Shown piece after piece: positions 15,017 to 23,171 of a stretch of DNA of 32,860 nucleotides; the first letter of the stretch is position 1, and the number at the start of each line of letters is the position of its first letter. Origin of the DNA: an uncultured Collinsella sp. (GTDB taxonomy: Bacteria; Actinomycetota; Coriobacteriia; Coriobacteriales; Coriobacteriaceae); contig USFK01000004.1 of NCBI GenBank assembly GCA_900553935.1, positions 1 through 32,860 on the forward strand, read 5' to 3'. Under the pieces are notes generated by a model. The model was not told where the DNA came from. It made no database searches and worked only from the letters and a program-made list of their open reading frames with translations. The position numbers and the translations under genes were made by a program.

Positions 15017-15892
15017 ATGACGGCTGCTGCGGCTGTGGAGCCCACGGAGCTTGAAGAACTCATGGAAGCGCAGGCCGAGGCCGCGCATGAGCGCGAGGTT
15101 GGGGATGCGACTCGCCCCACGGCAGAGGATCTTGCCGCCTCGTCGACGCGCATCGACGTCGAGGGCCTCGACCTGTTCTATGGCGATCACCATGCGCTCA
15201 AGGACGTGAATATCAAGATCCGCGACAAGCAGATCACTTCGTTCATCGGGCCTTCGGGCTGCGGAAAGTCCACGTTGCTGCGCTGCTTTAACCGCATGAA
15301 CGACGGCATCAAGGATTGCCGCATCGAGGGCAAGATTGCGCTCGATGGTCAAGATATCCTGGGCGATTGCGACATCTGCCGTTTGCGCCAGCGCGTGGGC
15401 ATGGTGTTCCAACGCCCCAACCCATTTCCCATGAGCATCTACGACAACGTCGCCTACGGTCCTCGCGGTATGGGCGTGCGCGACCGCGTCGTGCTCGATG
15501 AGCTGGTCGAGGACTCCCTGCGTCGCGCTGCCCTGTGGGACGAGGTCAAGGACAAGCTCAAAGAGTCAGGCCTGGGTCTTTCGGGTGGACAGCAGCAGCG
15601 CCTGTGCATCGCCCGCGCACTTGCCGTGCAGCCCGACATTCTGCTGATGGACGAGCCGACCTCGGCACTCGACCCTGTGTCGACGTTGGTGGTGGAGCAG
15701 CTGGCCTGCGAGCTCAAGGAGACCTGCACGCTGGTGGTCGTGACGCACAACATGCAGCAGGCCGCGCGTATTTCCGATTCGGTTGCGTTCTTTTTGCTGG
15801 GTGAGCTGGTGGAGCACGCGCCCACCGCGCAACTCTTCAAGAATCCGTCCGATCCGCGCACCGCGGATTATTTGACGGGGCGTTTTGGCTGA
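15017..15892 (+). CDS. pstB: Phosphate ABC transporter ATP-binding protein PstB
   Basis: PstB is the ATPase of the high-affinity phosphate importer PstSCAB. The 291-residue protein carries Walker A GPSGCGKST (78-86), the PstB-typical MVFQRPNPFPMSIYDNVAYG, signature LSGGQQQRLCIARAL, Walker B ILLMDEPTSALDP and the switch histidine VVTHNM. An acidic extension of about 43 residues precedes the usual PstB start. GGAGGTG (15004-15010) selects ATG 15017. Here pstB stands without pstS, pstC, pstA or phoU upstream, where vanS ends; those genes must lie elsewhere if the importer works. A PhoB/PhoR-like pair follows directly, which supports the phosphate role. Confidence 0.94.
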   Translation: MTAAAAVEPTELEELMEAQAEAAHEREVGDATRPTAEDLAASSTRIDVEGLDLFYGDHHALKDVNIKIRDKQITSFIGPSGCGKSTLLRCFNRMNDGIKDCRIEGKIALDGQDILGDCDICRLRQRVGMVFQRPNPFPMSIYDNVAYGPRGMGVRDRVVLDELVEDSLRRAALWDEVKDKLKESGLGLSGGQQQRLCIARALAVQPDILLMDEPTSALDPVSTLVVEQLACELKETCTLVVVTHNMQQAARISDSVAFFLLGELVEHAPTAQLFKNPSDPRTADYLTGRFG

Positions 15893-15956
15893 CGCTGTCT
15901 TTTACAGGTGCCTTTAGGGTTAAGATGCGGTCATATCGGCCGCAAAGGGGTTCAAC

Positions 15957-16685
15957 ATGATCTATTACGTCGAGGACGATGACAACATCAGGGATTTGAC
16001 AGTCTACGCGCTGCGCAAGCAGGGAATCGAGGCCGAGGGCTTTTCGTGTGATGGCGAGTTTAAAGCTGCCGTGGCACGACGGGTGCCCGATGCTGTGCTG
16101 CTCGATATCATGCTGCCCGACACCGATGGCTTGGCGATTATGCGTCGCCTGCGTGCCGATCGCCTGACGGCGACGGTGCCCATCATGATGCTTACCGCCA
16201 AGGACACCGAACTCGACAAGGTGATGGCGCTCGATGGCGGTGCCGACGATTACCTGACTAAGCCGTTTTCGCTCATGGAGCTTGCGAGCCGCTGCCGCGC
16301 ACTGCTGCGTCGCGGCGGCATGGTCAAGCAGGCGAGCGATGTGCTCAGCGTGGGCGACATCGTGCTCTCGCCCAGCCATCGCGAGGTGACCGTTGCCGGC
16401 GAGCCGCTTAAGCTCACCCTGCGCGAGTTCGACCTGCTCGAGTACCTCATGCGCAAGCCCGGCGTGGTCTTTACCCGCGAGTCGTTGCTGCAGAGCGTGT
16501 GGGGCTGGGACTTCGACGGCGGTTCGCGCACCGTCGACGTGCATGTGCAGACGCTTCGCCAAAAACTGGGCGAGCATGCCAGCGCCATCGAGACCGTGCG
16601 CGGCGTGGGTTACCGCTTGGCCGAGCCTTCTGCCGGTGATGGTGCCGAAGGCGACGACACCGCGGCCACCGCATCGGAGGAGTAA
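15957..16685 (+). CDS. phoB: OmpR/PhoB-family response regulator (PhoB/PhoP-like)
   Basis: This regulator probably controls phosphate-starvation genes. Residues 1-115 are the receiver domain with acidic D7-D9, phospho-acceptor D50 (LLDIMLPDTDG), T80 and K102 (LTKPF). The winged helix follows at about 128-222 (FTRESLLQSVWGW, RTVDVHVQTLRQKLG, VRGVGYRL). An acidic Ala/Asp/Glu tail of about 20 residues is extra. AAAGGGG lies before ATG 15957. The partner kinase starts three bases after the stop. The phosphate assignment comes from adjacency to pstB and similarity to PhoB; the gene symbol is therefore provisional. Confidence 0.88.
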   Translation: MIYYVEDDDNIRDLTVYALRKQGIEAEGFSCDGEFKAAVARRVPDAVLLDIMLPDTDGLAIMRRLRADRLTATVPIMMLTAKDTELDKVMALDGGADDYLTKPFSLMELASRCRALLRRGGMVKQASDVLSVGDIVLSPSHREVTVAGEPLKLTLREFDLLEYLMRKPGVVFTRESLLQSVWGWDFDGGSRTVDVHVQTLRQKLGEHASAIETVRGVGYRLAEPSAGDGAEGDDTAATASEE

Positions 16686-16688
16686 CCC

Positions 16689-18113
16689 GTGGTCTTCGCC
16701 CCCCAGGGAAAACATACGCTGTCGCACCGCGTTTTTGTGACGATCTTTGTCTGCGCCATGGCGGTTATCGTGGCGTTTACGGTGCTGGGTGCGTTCTTTG
16801 TGCAAAACACTTTGGCGGATGCCACGAGTGCCAATCTGGCGCAGGAAACCGAGCTCATTGCTGCCGCCCTCGACGAGCAGCAGGAGCCCATTCCGTTCTT
16901 GCGAAGCCTCGATCGCGAGGATCTTCGTATCACGCTGATCAATAAGGACGGATCTGTTGCCTACGACAACGAGGCGTCGCCTTCCACACTGCCCAACCAT
17001 GGCGATCGCCCCGAGGTCATCGAGGCCTTTGAGAGTGATTCGGGTTCCGCGGAGCGCGCAAGCTCTACACTCGACGAGATTATGCTGTATCGCGCCGTCA
17101 CCCTTGATAACGGCCAGGTCGTTCGCTTGGCGCAGGCCCAGCCTGGCGTTGCGGCGATTTTGCTGTCGATGCTGGCGCCGATGCTGCTTATCGCAGCAGC
17201 GGGTGCAGTACTCTCGTTTTTTATGGCGCGCCGTGAGTCCCGTGCCATCATCGCGCCGTTGCAAGAGGTGGATTTGGATCACCCACGCCGTAGCTATGAG
17301 CACGCCTATGCCGAGATGGTCCCCATGCTTGAGCGCATCGAGTCGCAGCGCCAGGAACTCAAGCGCCAAATGGCGGTGCTAGCGGACAACGACCGTATGC
17401 GCCGCGAGTTCACGGCGAATATCACCCATGAGCTCAAGACGCCGCTTACGGCGATTTCGGGCTATGCCGAGCTCATCGCAAATGGCATGGTCGAGGGCGA
17501 GGACGACCTGCGCAACTTTGGCGGTCGCATCTATCGTGAGGCGGGCCGCTTGGCAGCGCTTGTCAACGACATCCTTACGCTGTCTAACTTGGACGAGGCC
17601 GAACGTGCAACTGAAGGCGAGGCAGTGCCCATTGGGTCCACGGAGCCTATTGAGCTCTCGCGTGCGATCTACGCGGTTGAGCAGCGTCTTGAACAGGTCG
17701 CCCGTCAAGCGAATGTGACGATAAGTCATGAGACCAAGCCTGTGGTCATCGAAGGCGTGTCGCGCTTGGTCGACGAGCTCATCTATAATCTGGCAAGCAA
17801 CGCCATCCGCTACAATCGACCCGGCGGTACGGTTACGCTGCAGTGCGGCACCAACGACGAAGGCCATCCGTTCCTCGCTGTCGCCGATACGGGAATCGGT
17901 ATCGCGCCTGAAGAACAGGGCAAGGTATTTGAGCGGTTCTATCGCGTGGACAAGAGTAGGTCCAAGGCACGCGGCGGAACCGGCCTGGGGCTTGCCATTG
18001 TCAAGCATGCGGCCCTGTATCATCATGCCACGCTCGATCTATCGAGCGAGTTGGGCGTGGGAACCACCATTACGGTGGCGTTTCCCATACAGCAGGAGGA
18101 GCCATTCGCATAG
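16689..18113 (+). CDS. phoR: Sensor histidine kinase, PhoR-like
   Basis: This membrane kinase is the presumed partner of the preceding regulator. Transmembrane segments lie at about 13-37 and 155-180, enclosing an extracellular sensor domain of roughly 115 residues. The cytoplasmic part has the H-box FTANITHELKTPLTAISGYA with H247, an N-box (YNLASNAIRYN), and G-boxes (ADTGIGI, GGTGLGLAIVKHAA). The start is GTG 16689 with GGAGGAG just upstream, overlapping the end of the regulator gene, so the two are translationally coupled. PhoR is inferred from context: the extracellular domain has no motif that I can tie to phosphate. Confidence 0.88.
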   Translation: MVFAPQGKHTLSHRVFVTIFVCAMAVIVAFTVLGAFFVQNTLADATSANLAQETELIAAALDEQQEPIPFLRSLDREDLRITLINKDGSVAYDNEASPSTLPNHGDRPEVIEAFESDSGSAERASSTLDEIMLYRAVTLDNGQVVRLAQAQPGVAAILLSMLAPMLLIAAAGAVLSFFMARRESRAIIAPLQEVDLDHPRRSYEHAYAEMVPMLERIESQRQELKRQMAVLADNDRMRREFTANITHELKTPLTAISGYAELIANGMVEGEDDLRNFGGRIYREAGRLAALVNDILTLSNLDEAERATEGEAVPIGSTEPIELSRAIYAVEQRLEQVARQANVTISHETKPVVIEGVSRLVDELIYNLASNAIRYNRPGGTVTLQCGTNDEGHPFLAVADTGIGIAPEEQGKVFERFYRVDKSRSKARGGTGLGLAIVKHAALYHHATLDLSSELGVGTTITVAFPIQQEEPFA

Positions 18114-18138
18114 CGATACAACATAGATAATGATGTAG

Positions 18139-18170
18139 ACGCCGCATCGGACTTTCGGGTGCGGCGTTGT
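18139..18170 (+). terminator. Probable terminator after the PhoBR-like pair
   Basis: ACGCCGCA (18139-18146) pairs with TGCGGCGT (18160-18167). The tail TGTTGT is only moderately T-rich. It separates the two-component genes from the polysaccharide module. Confidence 0.65.
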
Positions 18171-18199
18171 TGTGCAATTTTACGATCGCTTCCGTCATT

Positions 18200-18230
18200 T
18201 TTACAGGAGAGCCTGTTTCTTATGTATAGA
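18200..18230 (+). promoter_or_regulatory. Possible promoter/operator of the polysaccharide module
   Basis: TTTACA (18200-18205) could be a -35 and TATAGA (18225-18230) a -10, though the spacing of 19 is long. A small inverted repeat ACAGG-N4-CCTGT (18203-18216) overlaps the -35. The gene starts about 80 bases further on. Confidence 0.3.
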
Positions 18231-18308
18231 GTTTGGTCTCGGTAAAAAGATGCGATAACATACGGACAGTTTTGTCAATCCGAACTGGGGAAATGAAAGG
18301 CAAGCTGC

Positions 18309-18965
18309 ATGACCCTTCTCGAACTGTTCCAGCTGCTGAAGAAGCACCTCAAGCTGGTCATCACCCTTCCGGTGGTCTGCGCGATCGCCATGGGCATCGT
18401 GTCCTTCGCTGCGATGGACAACACCTATACCGCGACGACGAGCATGTACATTCTCGCCAAGACCGACGATAGCGGTCAGATGAGCTACAACGATCTCTCG
18501 GCGAGCCAGATGCTTTCCAACGATATCGCCACGCTGCTTGATAGCGATAGCGTCAAGAGCGGCGCCGCCAAAGAACTGGGCCTCACCGATCTGGATGACT
18601 ACAAGGTGTCTGTTTCCTCCGAGACCACCACGCGTGTCATTACGCTTTCGGTTACCGGCACCGATGCCAAGGAGACGGCTGAGGTCGCAAAGGCCATGGC
18701 CAGCTCGGTGAGTACGGTCGCTCAGAACGTCGGCGCTGCCCAGAGCATCAACGTTATCGACGAGGCTAAGACCCCCGAAGCTCCCAGTGGCCCCAAGCGC
18801 ACGCTGTATATTGCCGTCGCGTTCCTCGCCGGTATCTTTATCGCAGTTGCCTATGTCGTTTTGGCAGACATGCTCAATACCCGCATTCGCGGTGCCGAAG
18901 AGGCAGAAGAGCTCCTAGGTATTCCCGTTGTTGGCCGAATTCCGGCTATGAAAGGTGGTAAATAG
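18309..18965 (+). CDS. Polysaccharide chain-length/kinase adaptor protein (CpsC/YveK/Wzz family)
   Basis: CpsC-type proteins are membrane adaptors that activate a separate BY-kinase and set polysaccharide chain length. The 218-residue protein has transmembrane helices at about 16-36 and 166-187 with an extracellular loop between. The proline-rich approach to the second helix (EAPSGPKR) and the cytoplasmic C-terminal tail (LLGIPVVGRIP) are family hallmarks. GAAAGG precedes ATG 18309. The BY-kinase gene follows within three bases, matching the split arrangement of Gram-positive systems. Confidence 0.92.
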   Translation: MTLLELFQLLKKHLKLVITLPVVCAIAMGIVSFAAMDNTYTATTSMYILAKTDDSGQMSYNDLSASQMLSNDIATLLDSDSVKSGAAKELGLTDLDDYKVSVSSETTTRVITLSVTGTDAKETAEVAKAMASSVSTVAQNVGAAQSINVIDEAKTPEAPSGPKRTLYIAVAFLAGIFIAVAYVVLADMLNTRIRGAEEAEELLGIPVVGRIPAMKGGK

Positions 18966-18967
18966 GC

Positions 18968-19705
18968 ATGGCTAAGGCAAAGAACACCGACAAGCTCGTT
19001 GTACAGAATGCCGCCAAGACCCTTCTGGCCAACATCCGCTTTGCGAGCGTGGACGACCCCATTCGCACCATCACCGTTACCTCCTCGATTCCCAACGAGG
19101 GCAAGTCTACGGTTTCCATTAACCTTGCTCAGGCAATCGCCACGAGCGGCAAGAGTGTCCTGCTGGTCGAGGCTGATATGCGTCGCAGGTCCCTTGCCGA
19201 TATGCTCGGCGTCCGCTCCCGCGGCGGACTCTATGCAGTCCTGTCCGAGCAGGTTTCTATCGACCAGGCGATTGTCGAGACAGGTCAGAAGAATTTCTAC
19301 TTCCTCGATGCCGAGCCGCATATTCCCAATCCTGCCGACATCATCGTCTCCCATCGCTTTGCCAAGCTGGTCAAGGCACTGTCTGCTAAGTTCCAGTACG
19401 TCATCTTCGATGCTCCTCCGGTCGGCACCTTCATCGATGCTGCCGAGATTGCCAGCCTGACCGACGGCGCGCTGTTCGTGGTGCGCGAGGACTTTACCAA
19501 GCGCGAAGAGGCGCTCAACGCTATCGCCCAGCTTAAGAAGTCCGAGAAGGTCAAGCTCATCGGTACCGTCATGAATTACTGTGAGACCGAGACCAGCGAG
19601 TACTATTATTCTTACTACACCAAGGACGGTAAGAAGGTTAAGAAGGGCTCCGACGATCAGGGCACTTCCAAAAAGGGCATCTTCACCAACCGAGCAAACG
19701 TTTAG
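18968..19705 (+). CDS. CpsD/CapB-family bacterial tyrosine kinase
   Basis: This P-loop kinase autophosphorylates on C-terminal tyrosines and controls polysaccharide polymerisation together with its membrane adaptor. Walker A is SSIPNEGKST (39-48), Walker A' is LLVEADMRR (65-73), and Walker B is VIFDAPP (145-151). The phosphorylated cluster is visible as EYYYSYY at residues 211-217. The C-terminus is Lys-rich. AAAGGTGG lies upstream, inside the end of the previous gene. Neighbours are the adaptor upstream and the phosphatase downstream, so all three parts of the cycle are present. Confidence 0.93.
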   Translation: MAKAKNTDKLVVQNAAKTLLANIRFASVDDPIRTITVTSSIPNEGKSTVSINLAQAIATSGKSVLLVEADMRRRSLADMLGVRSRGGLYAVLSEQVSIDQAIVETGQKNFYFLDAEPHIPNPADIIVSHRFAKLVKALSAKFQYVIFDAPPVGTFIDAAEIASLTDGALFVVREDFTKREEALNAIAQLKKSEKVKLIGTVMNYCETETSEYYYSYYTKDGKKVKKGSDDQGTSKKGIFTNRANV

Positions 19706-19722
19706 TTGATTAAGGCTGACCT

Positions 19723-20373
19723 ATGCGTGACATTCATTGCCATATCTTGCCGGGTGTAGACGACGGCGCCGCCGATCTCGAAGAGAGCTTGGCGATGCTC
19801 GAGGCTGCCAAGCGGGCCGGTGTAACCAGAATCGTTTGCACTCCTCACTGCCGTGATCCCTATTTTGATTACGACAAGATGTGGGATGCCTTTGAGCTGC
19901 TGCGTGATAATGTTGACGGTTTTCCGCTCCAAATGGGCTTCGAGGTCAACCATCGAAAGCTCGTTGAGCTTGGTATCGATGCCGCGGAGCACTTGCATTT
20001 CGATGGAACCAACGAGTTCCTGCTCGAGCTTTCGACGCATGCCGATGCGTATGCGTTTAGAGAATACGAGAACACGATCTACGACTTGCAGTGTCGCGGG
20101 TACCAGGTGATTATTGCCCATCCCGAGCGCTATCGTGCGGTTCAAAAGGATGTAAGCGTGGCGGAGCGCCTGGTCGATATGGGCTGCAAGCTGCAGGCTT
20201 CGGCGGACTTTATTGCCGGCGGTCGCTTTGGTCGCGAGAAAAAGCCGGCACAGCGCCTGTTCGATCAGAACCTGTACAGCTTCATCGCGAGCGATGCCCA
20301 TAACGTGGGTCATTACGACTGCCTGGCGAAGGCTCGCGCGAAGTTTAGCGTGCGCGGAGCTCACTTTCGCTAA
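19723..20373 (+). CDS. PHP-type protein tyrosine phosphatase (CpsB/CapC/YwqE family)
   Basis: CpsB enzymes are metal-dependent phosphatases that remove phosphate from the BY-kinase tyrosine cluster. The 216-residue protein begins with MRDIHCHILPGVDDGA, the family's first metal motif (H5, H7). Further ligand candidates are H42 (CTPH), E74 (GFEV), E102 (LLEL), H133 (IAHPER) and D191-H193 (SDAH). Length is slightly shorter than typical 250-residue members. AAGG precedes ATG 19723. No glycosyltransferase, flippase or polymerase genes follow in the window, so the polysaccharide cluster itself must be elsewhere. Confidence 0.92.
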   Translation: MRDIHCHILPGVDDGAADLEESLAMLEAAKRAGVTRIVCTPHCRDPYFDYDKMWDAFELLRDNVDGFPLQMGFEVNHRKLVELGIDAAEHLHFDGTNEFLLELSTHADAYAFREYENTIYDLQCRGYQVIIAHPERYRAVQKDVSVAERLVDMGCKLQASADFIAGGRFGREKKPAQRLFDQNLYSFIASDAHNVGHYDCLAKARAKFSVRGAHFR

Positions 20374-20412
20374 AATCTGTCCCTAACGTTCGCATTGAAT
20401 GAAAGGGCAGCC

Positions 20413-20913
20413 ATGGATATCCAACTTAAGACGGGATGCTTTGATGACGCGGCGTTGGTGCGCCGCGTCGTTTTTATGGACGAGCAGGGCTACGAGAATG
20501 AGTTTGACGCTATCGACGAGGATCCGAACTGCATTCATGTGACGCTCTATGTAGACGGTGAGCTTGCCGGTTGCTCGCGCGTGTTTCCCGAAGAACTCGA
20601 GCGCGCAGCTGACGCAGAGACTCCGGTGTCGCCGGCGTGCGACTTGGACGAAGGCGTCGCGGCGGGGGAGACCTACATTATGGGGCGCGTGGCCGTGCTG
20701 CCGAGCATGCGCCGTCGCGGTTTGGCGAGCAAGATTGTCGAGGCCAGTGATACGTGCGCGCGTGATGCCGGCGCCAAGCTCATTAAGCTGCATGCGCAGG
20801 AATACGTGCTGCCACTCTACGCCAAGGCGGGTTACACGCAGATTGCCCCGGTGGACTACGAAGACGAGGGCCAGCCCCATGCTTGGATGGCCAAGCGCGT
20901 AGATGGCAGATAG
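20413..20913 (+). CDS. GNAT-family N-acetyltransferase (YjcF/ElaA-like)
   Basis: GNAT enzymes move an acetyl group from acetyl-CoA to an amine. The 166-residue protein has the N-terminal pattern RRVVFMDEQGYENEFDAIDED seen in the YjcF/ElaA branch, where VF-x-x-EQ is typical. The acetyl-CoA motif A is RVAVLPSMRRRGLASKIVE (92-110), and the C-terminal LHAQEYVLPLYAKAGY (126-141) closes the fold. AAAGGG just upstream selects ATG 20413. The substrate cannot be told from sequence. GGGAC repeats follow its stop codon at once. Confidence 0.87.
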   Translation: MDIQLKTGCFDDAALVRRVVFMDEQGYENEFDAIDEDPNCIHVTLYVDGELAGCSRVFPEELERAADAETPVSPACDLDEGVAAGETYIMGRVAVLPSMRRRGLASKIVEASDTCARDAGAKLIKLHAQEYVLPLYAKAGYTQIAPVDYEDEGQPHAWMAKRVDGR

Positions 20914-20951
20914 GGACGTTCCTTTCCTGCCGGCAGTCGGGGACACTCCTT
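20913..20951 (+). repeat. Two GGGAC-type direct repeats after the GNAT gene
   Basis: GGGACGTTCCTT (20913-20924) and GGGGACACTCCTT (20939-20951) are near-identical units 26 to 27 bases apart, separated by the palindromic TGCCGGCA (20929-20936). The unit resembles GGGGACGTTCTTG at 23272-23330. Confidence 0.55.
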
Positions 20952-21023
20952 GGCAATTGGCGCATCAGAGCGTTTGGACATACAGTTTTTCGATTCCGTA
21001 TGTATATATGCGCGCTAATGGGT

Positions 21024-21029
21024 TATAAA
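21024..21029 (+). promoter_or_regulatory. -10 element of the htpG leader transcript
   Basis: TATAAA at 21024-21029 (within GGTTATAAAAT) is the best -10 in the gap. No strong -35 lies 17 bases upstream (TGTATA). A start near 21036 would give a leader of about 80 bases. No CIRCE or HAIR heat-shock operator was seen. Confidence 0.4.
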
Positions 21030-21060
21030 ATCTAAGTCTGAACATAGCAGGTCTGCAATG

Positions 21061-21085
21061 CGGCTCGGGCAACCGGGCCGTTTTT
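21061..21085 (+). terminator. Terminator hairpin inside the htpG leader
   Basis: CGGCTCGG (21061-21068) pairs with CCGGGCCG (21073-21080) around GCAA, with one wobble. TTTTT follows at 21081-21085. It ends 30 bases before the htpG start codon, after the only visible -10 element, so it may act as an attenuator or end a short leader RNA. Confidence 0.75.
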
Positions 21086-21115
21086 GCGGACGGGGGTAGC
21101 GCGAAAGGACTGCAC

Positions 21116-23140
21116 ATGCGTCAATTTAAGACCGAGAGCAAAAAACTGCTCGACCTCATGATCAACTCCATCTACACCAATAAGGAAATCTTCCTGCGCG
21201 AGCTTATCTCCAACGCGAGCGATGCCGTCGACAAGCTCAACTTTAAGAGCCTGCAGGACCCGAGCGTCAAGCTCGACCAGGGCGACCTGGCTATTCGTGT
21301 TTCCTTTGATAAAGATGCCCGTACCATCACCATTTCGGATAACGGTATCGGCATGACCGCCGAGGAGCTCGAGCGCAATCTGGGCACCATCGCCCATTCC
21401 GGCTCCGAGGAGTTTAAGACTGAGAACGCCGAGCAGCAGGGTTCCGATGTCGACATCATCGGTCAGTTTGGCGTGGGTTTCTACTCCGCCTTTATGGTCG
21501 CCAGCCACGTGAAGGTCGTCAGCCGCGCTTATGGCGAGGATATCGCCCACGTTTGGGAGTCCGACGGTCTTGAGGGCTACACCATCGAGGATGGCGAGCG
21601 TGCTGAGCACGGTACCGATGTCATCCTGACGCTGCGCGAGAACGAGAAGCTCGACGCCGACGGCGAGGCCGAGACCTACGATCGCTTCCTGACCGAGTGG
21701 GGCCTCAAGAGCCTGATTCAGCAGTACAGCAACTATGTGCGCTACCCGATTCAGATGATGGTGTCCAAGAGCCGCCAGAAGCCCAAGCCCGAGGAAGCTG
21801 GCGATGACTACACGCCCGAGTACGAGGACTACCAGGAGCTCGAGACCGTCAACTCAATGACGCCGATCTGGAAAAAGCGCAGCTCCGATGTCGAGCAGAA
21901 GGACTACGACGAGTTCTACAAGTCAACGTTCCACGACTTTGACGATCCTGCACGCACCATCAGCTTCCATGCTGAGGGCACGCTCGAGTACGACGCCCTG
22001 CTGTTTGTGCCGGGCCGCGCCCCGTTCGATCTGTACAGCAAGGACTACGAGAAGGGCCTGGCGCTCTACAGCTCCAACGTGCTGATTATGGAGAAGTGCG
22101 ACGACCTGCTGCCCGACTACTACAACTTTGTCCGTGGCGTCGTGGATTCCGCCGACGTGTCGCTCAACATCTCGCGCGAGACGCTGCAGCAGAACCGTCA
22201 GCTCAAGGCTATCGCCAAGCGTGTGGAAAAGAAGATTACCGCCGACCTTGAGGACATGCGCGACAACGACCGTGAGGCATACGAGAAGTTCTTTGAGAAC
22301 TTTGGCCGCGGCCTTAAGTATGGCATCTACTCGAGCTACGGCATGAAGGCCGACGAGCTCGCCGACCTGCTGCTGTTCTGGTCTGCCAAGGAGCAGAAGA
22401 TGATCACCCTTGCCGAGTATGCCAAGGGCATGCCCGAGGGCCAGAAGGCAATCTACTATGCCGCCGGCGATTCGCGCGAGCGTCTGGCCAAGATGCCCGT
22501 CGTGAAGGGCGTGCTCGACCGCGGCTACGATGTACTGCTGCTGACGCAGGACGTGGATGAGTTCACCTTCCAGGCCATGCGTGAGTACGTGGCTGCCGAT
22601 ATGCCCAAGGTCTACGAGGATGACGCTGCTCGCGAGGCTGCCGAAAAGGCCGTTGCCGACGGTGCCGAGCCCGAGGTCGAGGATCGTCACCTGGAGCTCA
22701 AGAACGTCGCGACTGGCGATCTTGATCTGGCGACCGAGGACGAGAAGAAGGAGGCCGAGGACGCCACCAAGGAAAACGAGGACCTCTTTAGCGCTATGAA
22801 GGAGGCGCTCGGTGACAAGGTCGAGAAAGTTGCCGTCTCCGCGCGCCTGACCGATGCCCCCGCTTGCATTACCACCGAGGGTCCGCTTTCGCTCGAGATG
22901 GAGAAGGTGCTCCAGAAGGGACCCGAGGGCGCGCCCGACGGTATGCCCAAGAGCCAGCGCGTGCTCGAGCTCAACGCCAAGCACCCGGTCTTTGACAAGC
23001 TTGTCGCCGCTCAGAAGGCAGGCGACGCTGACAAGATCAAGCAGTACTCCGGCCTGCTCTACGACCAGGCCCTGCTGGTCGAGGGTATCCTCCCCGAGGA
23101 CCCCGTAGCCTTCGCGGCAGCTGTTTGTAACTTGATGTAG
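21116..23140 (+). CDS. htpG: Molecular chaperone HtpG (Hsp90 family)
   Basis: HtpG is the bacterial Hsp90, an ATP-driven dimeric chaperone. The 674-residue protein has the N-terminal ATP-binding motifs LRELISNASDAVDKL (27-41), DNGIGM (75-80) and GQFGVGFYSAF (116-126). The middle domain has the NISRETLQQNRQLKAI segment. The C-terminal dimerisation domain is present. It is about 50 residues longer than E. coli HtpG; the extra length lies mainly in a very acidic/lysine-rich stretch (around residues 500-560, including EDEKKEAED). AAAGGA precedes ATG 21116. Its leader contains a terminator hairpin and a large inverted repeat follows its stop. Confidence 0.97.
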   Translation: MRQFKTESKKLLDLMINSIYTNKEIFLRELISNASDAVDKLNFKSLQDPSVKLDQGDLAIRVSFDKDARTITISDNGIGMTAEELERNLGTIAHSGSEEFKTENAEQQGSDVDIIGQFGVGFYSAFMVASHVKVVSRAYGEDIAHVWESDGLEGYTIEDGERAEHGTDVILTLRENEKLDADGEAETYDRFLTEWGLKSLIQQYSNYVRYPIQMMVSKSRQKPKPEEAGDDYTPEYEDYQELETVNSMTPIWKKRSSDVEQKDYDEFYKSTFHDFDDPARTISFHAEGTLEYDALLFVPGRAPFDLYSKDYEKGLALYSSNVLIMEKCDDLLPDYYNFVRGVVDSADVSLNISRETLQQNRQLKAIAKRVEKKITADLEDMRDNDREAYEKFFENFGRGLKYGIYSSYGMKADELADLLLFWSAKEQKMITLAEYAKGMPEGQKAIYYAAGDSRERLAKMPVVKGVLDRGYDVLLLTQDVDEFTFQAMREYVAADMPKVYEDDAAREAAEKAVADGAEPEVEDRHLELKNVATGDLDLATEDEKKEAEDATKENEDLFSAMKEALGDKVEKVAVSARLTDAPACITTEGPLSLEMEKVLQKGPEGAPDGMPKSQRVLELNAKHPVFDKLVAAQKAGDADKIKQYSGLLYDQALLVEGILPEDPVAFAAAVCNLM

Positions 23141-23171
23141 TTCGGGGATACGGCACCGTAACTAGATTAGG

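Noticed and set aside
15837..17369. 510-codon open frame on the minus strand over the PhoBR-like genes
   Set aside because: Antisense of clear two-component genes; His/Arg-rich composition typical of shadows, no family motif, no ribosome site.
20941..21115. CIRCE or HAIR heat-shock operator before htpG
   Set aside because: No TTAGCACTC/GAGTGCTAA or CTTGAGT-type inverted repeat is found.
21923..22984. 353-codon minus-strand frame over htpG
   Set aside because: Shadow of htpG.
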